DNA of 64,000 nucleotides. Origin: Druceiella hillmani (Eukaryota > Arthropoda > Insecta > Lepidoptera > Hepialidae). Numbering within the stretch: position 1 is the first letter of the stretch; each line of letters begins with the position of its first letter. The DNA lies in NCBI GenBank assembly GCA_039881145.1, contig JAYKKI010000005.1:22749501-22813500 (forward strand), in the 5' to 3' direction. The notes below the pieces were generated by a model, which saw only the letters and a program-made list of their open reading frames with translations, was not told the origin of the DNA and did not search any database. Both the position numbers and the translations under genes were made by a program. This document shows, piece after piece, positions 49,310 to 61,284 of this stretch.

Positions 49310-50265
49310 GAGTTAACGTTATGTTTATTTAGTTAATTCTGGGAAGAATATTATAGTGAAAGTCGTTAATAGAACTGTGGGAGGAGCTCTGCAATTACAT
49401 TTATTTCTATTAAATTAATTGTTTATTTTATTTCCTTAATCGATGAATATAAGTAAATATTAATAGTAAGATGCAACATCTATGAGACTTCTATATTATT
49501 ATTTATAATATAAATAGCAATTCCAATAAACTATTGAAACATTTTTTTTTATTTAATAGTTTTCGATTTCGATGCAAGTCATCGCTAGTGTATTAATACG
49601 AGTTCCATTTAATAATGTAGTTATGAAGTTCAAAATAATCAATAGCCGTTTCACGAGATATTTATTCAGATAATAAAAAGAGAATATGAATAAATTTTTA
49701 AACGCCGAGGAGGTTTTGGTATTTGTTATACGACGTGTTCATAATTTTATTTTTATCGACTATGTTTAGAATTTAGTAAAATAACGCGGTCAGACTAAGT
49801 TCGAAACACACGTTGCTGTTTTTCTTTATATAAGATAAACCCTCATGTAGAAGAAGAACAAGGCAGATTACTTAGATTTGCGTGCTTTATGATGTATTAA
49901 CACTACCTTTTTATGTTATGGATATATGTTTTTTAAGCATACGTAAAACACTTATTTTAGATAAGAAATTCACATGTGATAAAGATAAAACAGAAAAGTT
50001 ACTATTTTGAGATGTATTTAGTTGAGTTCTACTTTAAGAGTTTAACCAAATACGTCATTAGGATTTTTTTTAACCTTAATTGACAAATTTTCGATAATAT
50101 GTTATGAAAATTGCGGTGAAATTTTTTATTAAATATATGAATAGTTCCGTAACTGTCAAATATCTATGGTATATTCTGTAAGGATTCATCCACGCACAAC
50201 AGAAAAGGATTAGTCTTTGAATTTATAATTTTCACCATATATTCTTTTATGTTAAGCACAAAATT
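49310..50265. other. No gene seen
   Basis: AT-rich sequence. Confidence 0.5.
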
Positions 50266-50270
50266 GTAAA

Positions 50271-50360
50271 TTTTCTGCCTATCCAATATTAATCCTTTGC
50301 GGGCACACCACTCGCGTTTGTATACCTGCAAAGCGTCAATAACATTGGATAGGCAGAAAA
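50271..50360. repeat. Nested inverted repeats with TTAA-type inner ends
   Basis: Outer arms 50271-50287 and 50344-50360 are perfect 17-bp complements. Inside, CTTTGCGGG (50295-50303) pairs with CCTGCAAAG (50325-50333), 8 of 9. TTAA (50289-50292) and TCAA (50336-50339) lie just outside the inner arms. The inner ends recall piggyBac-like ends (TTAA + CCYTTTGC). Confidence 0.75.
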
Positions 50361-50364
50361 GTAT

Positions 50365-51465
50365 TCACTCTGTGGTGCGGGTAGGTACGCTGTGCCGCCT
50401 CGTGTTTTAACCCCATCGCACATTACTTGTGGCCGCCATCTTAAATTTTCAGGAAAAGTATCCACTTTCGTTACATAAACGAGTTGGTTGACACCTCATT
50501 TCAAAGACTGTATAAGACGCTATGAAACGTCTTTACTTCGTTTGCTGGAATTAATATATACTAGTTTGGACGCTATGATGAAATATGTGTACCGCATGTG
50601 TATGTGTATGCATAAACTGTTAAAATAATAAACCCTTAATTTTTGGCTTTGCCGTAGTTACATATAAAATAAAGCGAAATTATAAAAAAATTGCGGCTCA
50701 TGTATATAAGCACGTACATACAAGTAAAGTATAGTTCGTAGACCATCCAGGCTAAACGACAAAAGCGTATGAAGAGAATTGAGCACGAATTTCATACCGG
50801 TAATACCAAATATATGTGTAATGAAAAACGTATATTAAATAAGAATTCCATACGAAATATAAGAAGCTCCGTTTAGGCTTTATATCGTATAGAGTGAGTT
50901 ATGCTAAAATTCCAGTTATGATATTAAGCTTATGTCAAGCAAAAATCATCTAAGTTCAAGAACTTATGTGTCAATGAAATAATACTCCACAAAAATGGTA
51001 TATGAATCGATATTCTTAGCTTTAGTGCTTCGTGTCGGTCTATGTAAATCTTTTTGTGGATAGTATGAACTGCTTTCTTTTTTTTGTTAAAAATGTGGAA
51101 CAATATCAGATAGCATTTGATTATCACTTATTCCATGTCGAGGGAATTTCGGGGACTGATTAAGCGACGGTTTCAAAAAACTTAAAAATTGAACTGAGAC
51201 AATTTTTCGATATTCTAATAAATTTTGTTAGAACTTTACTAGAGTATATTGATATTGAATTAGATTTATTTTAATATTTGAAAAGTATTATCTTTAAAGA
51301 AAAGAAACAAAAAACATAAAAAAAACAATATAACGTTTGTCGTCGGTAAAATATTCTTTTTCAGTCTTCCCATTCTTTAACATTGACCTCTTTCACATTT
51401 TTCCATATACCATAATTTTCCGATTTAACGAGTGGGGCTATAGAATTTCAATGATCCTGTCAAGT
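50365..51465. other. No gene seen
   Basis: GC-richer at 50370-50450, otherwise AT-rich. Confidence 0.5.
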
Positions 51466-51469
51466 TTGA

Positions 51470-51905
51470 CTCATCTATTGTAAATTACGGAAATTCCGGG
51501 ACATCCGGCATTAAAATATTTTAGAATAAGAAAAAAGACAATAGGTAAATAGAAACTTAGAATCAAACTTTTATTAATTGAATATATTTGGTCAGAATAA
51601 AATTATCAACAATTAGAAAGTTTAATTAGAAATATTACAACAACGTAAATCAATCCTTTTCTTTCTTGGCTTAAGGCTTGCAAAACAAATCAAACATAAC
51701 ATTAATGAACAGAAAATTAAAGCTGAAAGTAAATAGGTATTTTCTAAATTAATAATCAGTGAACACAGTGTTAAACCAATCTTCAAATGAGAACTTCTAA
51801 TAAGTACTGAAATTACCGAGAAATTAATTATTCCACCCCAGTACTGAGAGATTACCACAGTACTAAGAATTTCCCAGAAATTACGGTACTAAGAATTCCC
51901 GGGAG
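51470..51905. repeat. Region with repeated GGTACTAAGAATTYCC motifs
   Basis: AGTACTAAGAATTTCCC and GGTACTAAGAATTCCC lie about 24 bases apart (51858-51900). A related ACGGAAATTCCGGG is at 51486-51500. These could be subterminal repeats of an unidentified element about 430 bp long; bounds are uncertain. Confidence 0.35.
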
Positions 51906-51909
51906 CAAA

Positions 51910-53055
51910 CCCTACTTACCATATATATTTATTTATCCGTATTCATTGAAATAGCATAATCAAATTTTGAAATAATTTGGTGAGGAATTTGTCTAGTTTC
52001 TTAGTAATGCCTGTTATTATTGAGAATCAACGAAATTTATTTTGCTAAAGGAAAGCAGGAAAATTGTTGGAAATTTCGAGGAATGGCATAGAACTAAGAA
52101 ATATATTGACGTAAACAAAATAAATTAACTACAGATCTGGTAGACCTTTCAGTCGTGTAAAGTTTATAATAAACAGATCGTGAATTATTTCTCGGAAGGG
52201 TCCTTTTTAATTTCAAATTATCAAGGTATCAGTACCTCGACTTATAAGTTTTCATTTTCCACATCAAATTCTTTCTTAGAATCGTAATCGTAATTCTAAC
52301 ATTCCCACTAACAGCATGGTTTATAATGAAAAAAAAAACCAATTGATTTTCATGCATATACTATCGAATTCTTTATTCTGCAATTGATTCCTTAGAGCGC
52401 TGCATAAGTGATATAAATGTTGGGTGAATAGGGTGGGCATACCAGCAGAATCCAGCACATCTCCTGTGATTCTGGACGAGTGTACTTTGCGATGATGAAT
52501 TACTTGGTGTGTATGATCTAGCGCTATTGTCATAAAATAAATTACATCCTGTTCCCTACTTAGTTTGTGAGCTAGCTAGGTGACAAAATTACAACAAATC
52601 TCTGCATTTGCTTTATCTGAAAGCAACACCCAATAAATAACGCTCTTAATATTCCGCCAGTATCACAGTACAAACCTTTTCGCATTCAGTTCAGGTCTAT
52701 AGAAACTGGTGATAACAGTCACAAATACCAAGGCTTACCTTGGTGTTTGTGAGTGTGATATACAGTATCTAGTGGATTCAACTAACGGAAAATACGTTTT
52801 AAAATCAATAGTCGAGCTAAATTCGTTGTCGGTGACGCATTTGGGGACTTGACGCTAACTATTGTTAACCTGGAAATTAATTTGGAAATTGCGTCAATCT
52901 TTCTGGAAACGTAATGAACTCCTGACTAAACACTTATACGCCATACTATATACGCATACATAAAAAGAATATATTTATTATTCATATAGACGATCCTATG
53001 CATCGACAGTGATTTTTTTCAGAAAGTTAAAAATTGTGATTTAATTCCTTAACAT
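51910..53055. other. No gene seen
   Basis: A 70-codon minus frame at 52321-52533 lacks motifs. AT-rich otherwise. Confidence 0.45.
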
Positions 53056-53080
53056 TGTCCACGCATTTTGATGCGCAGAA

Positions 53081-53330
53081 TCATCTGTACAGGAACAAAT
53101 TTCCCATATTTCTTACAGCCTGTATATAATGAATTCTAAATATATTATTTAACCAAGAACAACATGCGCACGATACTCGGAGATAACATAAACAATTAAG
53201 GTCACCTCCATCCGACGAAGCAATAACAGCAAAGTGGTCACGATATTTCCACAACATCCCGTTTCGCGTCACGGGCGTATACAGTTTCCCCCAAGTTGAC
53301 AAACAGTGAATATCCGGTATGAATTATTAT
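53081..53330 (-). other. Coding-like open frame, unknown
   Basis: The minus frame reads TWGKLYTPVTRNGMLWKYRD then HFAVIASSDGGDLNCLCYL, with a balanced composition and no ATG at the start of the good part. No family is recognised. It may be an eroded exon or element fragment. Confidence 0.3.
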
Positions 53331-53334
53331 TGAT

Positions 53335-54240
53335 ATCTGTATCCGTAACTGGAGATGGTAATGTTCGCTTGAATTTACATCGCGCGGGGCGGAATGTCAA
53401 ATATTTAATGTCGTTAAGCAGTAGATATCTAATGCTCTAGTGGCGTCCAATGTAGGTCTCTGACATCGTGCACTTCTTCGAATACAGTCGACGACTTTGT
53501 TAATAATTTTATTCTGGACAATAATTTATTCTGGATTATATTATTAACATAATAGATAATGTGTGAGACAATTAGTGAGGTAATGCACTCATTAATTTAG
53601 TCGTTACCCGTTTATCCCAAAATCGTTACCTACTTTGAAGACCCCTTCCGTGGACAAATTGGGTAATTCTCGGAGTTTTGTCTATTTTGCTTGTTTTTAA
53701 ATACGCCTTGAGGAGAATAGTTTGTGAAAATCAAAATTTATTTACAACCCTAAGTTATTCGTTTATTATTCTTCTAGTTTTTTAAACAAGGTGAAAATTT
53801 AATAAAAGTGAAAAATAGCAGAGAGACAGAAATGGTTTCCTACGAAATGTAATTTTATTTGCTTGTCTCATTCCGAAGATAAATGTTTTTAGTCCATGAA
53901 TAAAAGGGTCGGCTTTATTCTACGACTACGCCCACTATATACTTCTGGGTGCAATTTGTTTCAGTGAGTTTAATAGTATTAAATATTAATAATCCAACAT
54001 TTTATTTAATTTTATATTTTTGAAATGAATTATAAGAGCCTTAAAATTAATTTTTTCCCTGTATCGTATAATCAACACTAAAACTGAAATAATAAAAGAT
54101 AGGATATTCTCTCGTTATAAGTATTTAAGCGAAAATAATTTCAGTCTTATTTTGTTGCGTGGTGCATCAGACGCATGATTGCTTCTATTTTTATAAGAGT
54201 ATCATATTGAATATATTTGGCGTTAATTTTCATTATTGAT
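53335..54240. other. No gene seen
   Basis: AT-rich. A direct repeat of TTATTCTGGA lies near 53510-53535. Confidence 0.5.
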
Positions 54241-54433
54241 AATTAAATGAAACTACATGATGTAGAATTATTTCTACTTTCTTTAATTTCTTTACCACGA
54301 CCTAGGTTTCGTTGTATTACAACATCTTTGCTAATAGCCCACCTAAAGATGTCGTAATACAACGAAACCTAGATCGTGGTAAAGAAATTAAAGAAAGTAG
54401 AAATAATACTACATCACGTAGTTTCATTTAATT
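54241..54433. mobile_element. Foldback MITE, copy 4, full length
   Basis: Two arms of about 89 bp (54241-54329 and 54345-54433) are near-perfect reverse complements around a 15-base loop. Outer ends are AATTAAATGAAACTACATGA and the complement ending CATTTAATT. It encodes nothing. AATT at both ends may be part of the arm or a target duplication. Confidence 0.95.
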
Positions 54434-54439
54434 GAGAGT

Positions 54440-54925
54440 ATCATATTATTTTTTTAAATTAAATTATTTAATTATATCTTTAATAATTCAATCCCAAGGG
54501 AGAAGGGAGTCCGTTTGGTTACGATAAGTTTATTATTTACATTTGTAAACTAGCTACTATATTTAACTGATAAATTTAAACTTATTAAAATCACAGAATA
54601 GGAAAAAATTAATGCTCCCTCCACGTCAATTTTTTTTTATTTGAATCGATGAAAATAAAATATTATTAAGATCTCAAAATCTACAGGTATATGCTTTTCG
54701 TACTACTAAGGGATAGAACAGAAAAGAAAAAAGTGTAATATTAAGTACATTTTAGAAGCCTTTCAAAAACTAATTAATGAAGACAGCGTCGCAGTGTCAG
54801 AAAATGGGGATATTGAAGTATCCAATTTAATAGTAATTCGTTAAGTTACTAGGTAAAAGTATGTAGGCGAGTTGTCAAATTCCTGAACAAACTCAGAATT
54901 TCTACACTAACGCTTCCCTTTTTTA
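54440..54925. other. No gene seen
   Basis: AT-rich sequence. Confidence 0.5.
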
Positions 54926-54927
54926 TT

Positions 54928-55450
54928 AGAGATCTGTAGCCAAATGACAAAAACGGAACCCATATAACTTTGTTTTGTCTGCATGTCCATCTATCTGTCC
55001 GTATGTCACAGCCATTTTACACGGAGGTATATTCTACGAACCGCTATACAATGAAATAGTGGAATTATAAAAAAAAATTTGGGAGTGATACTCCATACAT
55101 ATAACTAAATATCGTTATGGGGTATCGTTAGACACATCTTAAAAATAATATAGAAGTTCCAAAATAACTTTTTTATATAACTCAATAGTTGATGTGATAC
55201 GCACTTCTAACGTCTTAAAAATGCGGGGTGCATTATTTTGTTTTTTTTTTTTAGCTTAAAAATGTGGGAAACATTTTCCTCTAACTTTTCAACTAACGTG
55301 TGTAAACATTTTGAAAGAAACTAAGGTTGTAAAGCATACAATAAAATGTCATAGTCATGAAATAAATTTTAAAATCCAAACCAATATTTGGTTTGGAAAA
55401 GTTACGTTGTGTTGTTTTTGAGTTATGGAATATTTTCTTATAGTTATATA
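54928..55450 (-). mobile_element. GGGTTCCGTA-family element (R2 type), second end unclear
   Basis: Aligns in order with 61285-61780: CTGTAGCCAAATGACAAAAA, CTATCTGTCCGTATGTCAC, CGCTATACAATGAAATAGTG, then GAGTTATGGAATATTTTCTT. The right TIR was not found. Confidence 0.75.
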
Positions 55451-55454
55451 AAAG

Positions 55455-56800
55455 AGTAGGATATAACTTAGTGATTAGTTTTTACTTGTAATTTAACTAT
55501 ACGGAAAAATATATTACCCAAAACAAATAGACTAAGGATTATCCGGAAATTAAAAATAAGAAAAACGTAACTAGTGATTTGAAGTAAAAATGTTTAGTGA
55601 ATAAGCAAATCGCATTCGACGAAAAACTTATCGCATTCGATTTTTATATTTCTTATTATTTTAAATATTTATTACACCATAGTATATCACAAACTGCATA
55701 AATATTATTACAAATTGAAAAAGGAAAATACGAATAAAATTGTGCACAACATTCACTCACTTCCCAAGGAAAATATTTTCATATCCATGCCAATTCATAT
55801 TAGAAAACGCTTCAACGGTCCGTCGATATAAAAATGAAAATATAGATAAAATGTTGAGAAGAAATATAAAATACCCTCCGGGTAACAATGAATCCTCCCT
55901 TACCGGTCTTAACGCAAAACTTAACATTTCCCACCCTTTGACTTTAACGAACAGACAATTTTTCTAATAGAAAAATAAATTTCAACACTCACACAATAAA
56001 ATTGTATGAAATTTCCTTTTACTTCGTTCCATTTATTTGGCAAATCGCACCGGAGAATGCCCGCTCTTGGCAATAGCCTAAGTTCTTCGTAAAGGCAAAT
56101 ACAGAGATATAAAAAGTTCACGCGTATAGTGAAATCTCCACGTGCCCAAGTTAGAGGGGTAGACTGTACGCTGTATTACACTCTACTTCGTTAAGCTAAG
56201 CTTTAGATTTTCCTAAAACAATTTATTTCACGAAGCATATGAATTTTCTCATCCACAATAAGAGAAAATATAAAAAAGATATTTACGAATACAGTACAAA
56301 CTTACGGCTACGAGAATATTTAAATAAACGGAGGATCGCTTTCCTCGTTGTCATAGACGCGGCTAATGATAAATGTCTGGAGCATTTATTTATTCATCGA
56401 CATGAAGTTTTCGCCAAGTTACTTTTAGCTATTAATTTATTAGCTTCATTTATCATATCGAGGAATTGTATTGTGCTTAAGAAGAGCTAACGAAGCCTTT
56501 TCCTCTTTGTTCAGTTAAAGTTTTTAATAAAACAACAAAGGAAGTATGAGCGGCATTTTCGTAACTTTCTTAATTATCCTCATCTGTGTTCTTTTAATTT
56601 ATAGATTTTGTTATTAAAGGCATTTTTTTCTACACGAATATACGTTTTTATTTCCCAGTACCTAAGTACCGTAAATAAGTATTAAAAATTAAACATTTTC
56701 TGAGTTAATATCAAAATGCAGCTACAAGACAACAAGTGTACTTTAGCAGAAATACATTTTTCACGGTTTTTCTATATTTACTTTTAAGGAAACTCTTAAC
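55455..56800. other. No gene seen
   Basis: Two modest plus frames (55740-55967; 56239-56490, 83 codons) lack any recognisable motif. The second contains VVIDAANDKCLEHLFIHRHE and is the better of the two but cannot be assigned. Confidence 0.45.
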
Positions 56801-56802
56801 TC

Positions 56803-56857
56803 GTTTTAACTCTTACCTTGTTCTAAACTTTGTTTTGCACAAGGTAAGAGTTAAAAC
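56803..56857. repeat. Perfect 19-bp inverted repeat
   Basis: Arms 56803-56821 and 56839-56857, 17-base loop. Confidence 0.92.
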
Positions 56858-57138
56858 AAACACTTTTATTATTTTGTGAATAAAACGACGTTATAAAATG
56901 GTTTTTATACAAATTACGTTTTATTAAAACATTATTTTTAATATATTTTATTTATTTTAAATATTAGACATGGAATAAATTGTTAGAGAAAAGTGAAGGG
57001 TGATTTCTGAAAAAAAACTAAATGCATAAAAAGAGCTTTGAAATGCGACAACCGTTTCTCAGTAATAAAATGACTTTCCGATCGATTTTTTTTCTTGCTA
57101 GCGGGAAAACTTTATAACTTTTACATGCGGAATTTTTT

Positions 57139-57269
57139 AGGATTCATTTCCCCGAAAGGAAAGAAAACCGTTATAAAATCACTTTCATATGTCTGCTCGT
57201 CTGTCTGTCTTCACAGTTGTTTTTCTTAGAAACAGTTTGAAGTAGAAATAAAATTTAAAAAATATAACT

Positions 57270-57356
<87 letters not shown>

Positions 57357-57381
57357 CATATATATATATATATATACACAC

Positions 57382-57429
<48 letters not shown>

Positions 57430-57720
57430 GGTAACTGCTGGACAAAAAAAGACGGTATTCCTTTACTGAAAAATATTTGATTCTCCTGAAAACAAAATTT
57501 GAAAGATGACTTTTTTCAGAAAATTTAAAATAGTATTAACAACTATTTGTCTTTTTTCGTACATACGATACTTGCGCACATTGTTCAGCATCTCCCGGGG
57601 TAATAACCCGCGAACAGCTGCGATGACATCGCCACTTCGGGTAAACACCACACTCCGGGCAAATATTGGATGTGTTAAAAAGAGAGTTATGTAAAAAAAA
57701 AATATATATATATATATACA
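57139..57720 (-). repeat. Interspersed repeat, family R1, copy C, split by a TA microsatellite
   Basis: In minus orientation: GC-rich patch (57540-57670), TTTTCTGAAAAAAGTCATC, TACCGTCTTTTTTTGTCCAG, a TA tract (57269-57427), then AGACAGACAGACGAGCAGAC and the GGGTTCCGTA-type end, here decayed (57139-57180). The 86-codon minus frame at 57463-57723 lies entirely in the repeat. Confidence 0.75.
57269..57427. repeat. (CA)n/(TA)n microsatellite inside R1 copy C
   Basis: About 160 bp of TA with CACA and ACATA interruptions. Confidence 0.97.
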
Positions 57721-57737
57721 CATATATATATATATAT
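57699..57737. repeat. (TA)n microsatellite
   Basis: Short TA tract at the edge of R1 copy C. Confidence 0.95.
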
Positions 57738-57740
57738 TAG

Positions 57741-57975
57741 GTGATTTTTATTTCATATATCGTGTGGGATATCAGCTCCAGAAAAAATATTTTTCTAATT
57801 ATAAGGATTAGAAAATATCTTTTTAGAACTCTGTGGCATATAGTTGTAAAGATATTGCTGAAAACTTCTACAAAAACTCCACCTTTATGTCTGAAACTCC
57901 GAAAATCAAAACTACGAAAACAGAAATTTACCGGAAAATCAGTGCTTATAATTTTAAATTTCATACATATTTAAC
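57741..57975 (-). repeat. Repeat fragment related to 17640-17860
   Basis: On the minus strand GAGTTTCAGACATAAAGG, TTTTCAGCAATATCTTTACA and TCTAAAAAGATATTTTCT follow the same order as the body of the 17.6-kb fragment. Frames on both strands here are repeat-derived. Confidence 0.5.
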
Positions 57976-57979
57976 AGTT

Positions 57980-58610
57980 TCAAAAGTATTCACGATACTT
58001 TAAGCCTATGAAATATATTAACATGGTAAAAACTAATATTAATATGTATTTGTAAATAGTTTAATGTAAACAACTATGCGCACTTAAACCTTTATATAAT
58101 ATGTGTCTAAGTGTTACGGGGGAGAAATCAGCGAAAAATAAATTAAAGCTATAATGAGCAAGTGACTAAGCAGATGGCAAGATATGAAGACATTAGCAGC
58201 AACGGAATAAAATAACTTGTAAGACTCATATATATTATAATAGATAATTATTTTATTTATAGTAATTAAATTTATAATAATAAATGATACATAAAACCTT
58301 TGCACAATAATTATTTGAAGTAAATCTCTTCGAATTTCAGGTAAATATAAAAGTCATTGTACTGTGTTTAATTTCTAACAATGTGATACGTTTATAAAAT
58401 CATGTCGGTGCCTTATAAATACATTGATTGATATATGTTCGTTACGTAACTTGTCATCATAGTTTATTTAATTACATCTCAAGGGCATTTAAAATGCACA
58501 TTTTTAGATAACGCGTGTCTAAACGTTTCTTTGATAATTTTTAATAATTTTAATTTGATTAAATTTTATGACGATTTTCATCTGAAATTAATACATCATT
58601 TAATTAATCC
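57980..58610. other. No gene seen
   Basis: TTTGTAAATAGTTTAATGTAAAC (58050) resembles the right third of the R2 copies; otherwise AT-rich. Confidence 0.45.
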
Positions 58611-58615
58611 ATCGT

Positions 58616-58654
58616 TAATTTGATTATTATTAATCATTAGTAATAATCAAATTA
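58616..58654. repeat. Perfect 14-bp hairpin
   Basis: Arms 58616-58629 and 58641-58654, 11-base loop. Confidence 0.9.
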
Positions 58655-58780
58655 TTTAATATAAAAAGTATTTTCCTACATAAAGGCGAATAAAGAATGG
58701 CAAACAATAATTTTAGTAGCGATAACATCACATTATTTAGCCAAATACATTATGTAAATTGCAAATAATTACATAATATA

Positions 58781-58895
58781 TAGATGTAAATCAATAATGA
58801 CCGTATTTCAGTTCTAACGTAAAATTTTTAATGTATAGATGTAAATCACCTATATAAATGTAATGACCGTATTAGACTTTTATTGTACAATTTTA
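58781..58895. repeat. Imperfect 54-bp tandem duplication
   Basis: TAGATGTAAATCA followed by AATGACCGTATT occurs at 58781 and 58835, the second copy with a small insertion. Confidence 0.75.
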
Positions 58896-58899
58896 AATA

Positions 58900-60215
58900 A
58901 ACGAAAGAAGAAAGTTAAATTTAGACCAGTTAAAATGATTATAGATGTCTTTGAAAAACCAATACCAGTGTTGACCAAAAAAATATTCAAGGCATTTTAA
59001 ATAGATAATTATGTGGAATTTATTTTCCGTTGTAATTGTTGAAGGACTAGGAAAGAAACACAAATATTAACGCAAGGATAAGGAGATAATGACAAAGATA
59101 TGGATATCTGGCTTAGCCCAGTTTTGCCGAAAAATAACTGGTAGAAAGAGATAAAAGAAATAAAAGTTACGGCTGTATATATAAAAAGCTTTATTCCAAA
59201 TAACGGGTAGGAAGGAAAGCTTTGTTAATGTCATATTAAAAACCACATTTTTATATTAAGTTAGACCTGCATTATGTAAAATGTTTTTCTTTCCCTCAAA
59301 TAATTTGGGAAATTTTAATAAACGTTGCTTAAAATTTTAAGTAAATATTAAGTATTACGGATACGTCTATTTTTGACGTTGCCACTGCGCAACAAAAGAA
59401 GAAAATTTACCGCAATCAACCTTGCCCAAAGACGTGCTTTCGCGTCATCATAAACACACAAGGAAAATAATAACCATTATATTTTAAAACGAAAGTTGAA
59501 ATTGGAATACTGAAAGGAGCGAGCTTCCGTTTTTCCCTTTCGTTTTTTTCTCACGGCAAATTTTGGATGCGCCAATCGATCATATTTAAATTGAGTTATT
59601 AAAATTTTGTTTTTCATCCATTAGTTCAGATTTTCAGTAGATCGAGAAAGAGGAGCTTCAGCGCAGTTTTGATTTTTAAATGAAAGGAAGGAAAAATTGG
59701 TAATTTAACTAAAATTGTTGTCTGAAATGTAATAAAAAAAATTGTCTAAGATTTGTTGACTCATAGATAAAGTTTATATTATCACTACTCATTCAAATAA
59801 CTCAAGTAACCTGATGCATATGAAATCAGGTTTAAAATATATTAGTTAATTCATTCAAATTAATATTTCAAGCGTAAATTTATTTAACAACAAAATATAA
59901 TTTTAATATTACAGTATATTCTATATTCGATTAAAGATACTAGGTACTTATTTTTTCCAGTCATATCTTTGAATAGAATTCTTCAATTTCATAAAGGAAA
60001 TAATTAAAAAAAACAACTAAGCAACTTTTTATTAATTAAGACCACGTCATCAAATAAAAGGCCACAACAAAACCACAACTATTGAACACTAAACAGAAAA
60101 TAGTTTTTGCAGCTCATGCCGCCAAAAAGTAATATCTATTGTCAGTAAAAGCCCGGTCGAACTTTGAACAGAAAAGCTTAAACGAAGCTAATAATAACGT
60201 TACGTTATAAACAGG
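58900..60215. other. No gene seen
   Basis: AT-rich with a modest patch near 59360-59460. Confidence 0.5.
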
Positions 60216-60450
60216 ACTAATGCGACTTAGCAATACTTTAATGATGACGTCACTACCCTCATACTCGCTGAGGGTGGGCACCCCGCTCGCCATACGCCCT
60301 TCCGGCCCCCTTAATCCCAAACCTTCGTCAGTGTTTGAGTATCTCCCTTTTCCGCACCAAGAGAATTTATACGCTATTACTGTGAAGGTCATTTACCATC
60401 CTGTGTCTCTAGGCCTAGTTGAATACTTACCACTTAGATTTGTATAAGCG
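60216..60450. other. GC-rich coding-like island, strand undecided
   Basis: Both strands are open here: plus (SYSLRVGTPLAIRPSGPLNP) and minus (GLGLRGPEGRMASGVPTLSE). On the minus strand a GTAAGT donor-like site follows at about 60432. It could be an exon or an element fragment. No family recognised. Confidence 0.3.
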
Positions 60451-60454
60451 TAGC

Positions 60455-60660
60455 AAACTTTAAGTAAGTGAATGTTAACTGAGGTTTATACATTGTTGGT
60501 TTCATTGAATAACAGTGGTTTTATACTTACCTTTTCTATATTAGAAATGTAATAAACAAGAAGAAACTTCAAATATTCAATAATTACAATCATTTTTAAT
60601 AATATTTACAAAACTTTTAATATTAAACTAACATATAATATTAATAAATGATCGATGTTG
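60455..60660. other. No gene seen
   Basis: AT-rich. A second minus-strand GTAAGT donor-like site near 60531. Confidence 0.45.
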
Positions 60661-60665
<5 letters not shown>

Positions 60666-60732
<67 letters not shown>

Positions 60733-60754
60733 AATATACATATATACACATAAT
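60666..60754. repeat. (TA)n microsatellite
   Basis: About 63 bp of uninterrupted TA, then ACATATA variants. Confidence 0.97.
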
Positions 60755-60755
60755 A

Positions 60756-61280
60756 CTAATTATGCCGATACGATATCTAACACAATGTTCTGATAGTCAA
60801 AAATATTGCACATAAATTATATTTTGAAATAATTGCACTTTCGGATATGAAAAATATATTGTGATCCCGTTTATGTAGATAAAAGGATATATTAATTTTA
60901 ACGGAATTTCGAAACGAATCCCTCGGGTTCAACTTGATTATTTACACCACTAGTATTTTTAACAATGAATCCATTGCTAGTGGAAAGACGTGGCTTTATT
61001 TTTTTAACCTATGCCCCATATCTCATATGTAAAAAAATTAATGTCTACTTTTTTTTAATAAATTCAGATTCTAATAACGCCATGTCCTGTACACATTATC
61101 TTCTACACATTTTATTAAAAATTTTGATTAATAGAAAATTAATTTTTTTCCCTAATTATTTTATATCTCAGAACAATCAGAAGAGAAAATTAAATCTACG
61201 TAATATAATTATCACAGCCCTCACAAACCATTATTTATATAATTAGCTTTCAAAAGCATTTGAATCCCAATAATTTTCCT
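60756..61280. other. No gene seen
   Basis: A 93-codon plus frame at 60965-61246 has background composition and no motif. Confidence 0.45.
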
Positions 61281-61284
61281 TTTT

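Noticed and set aside
57463..57723. 86-codon minus-strand frame as a gene
   Set aside because: It lies entirely within R1 copy C and is broken in the other two copies.
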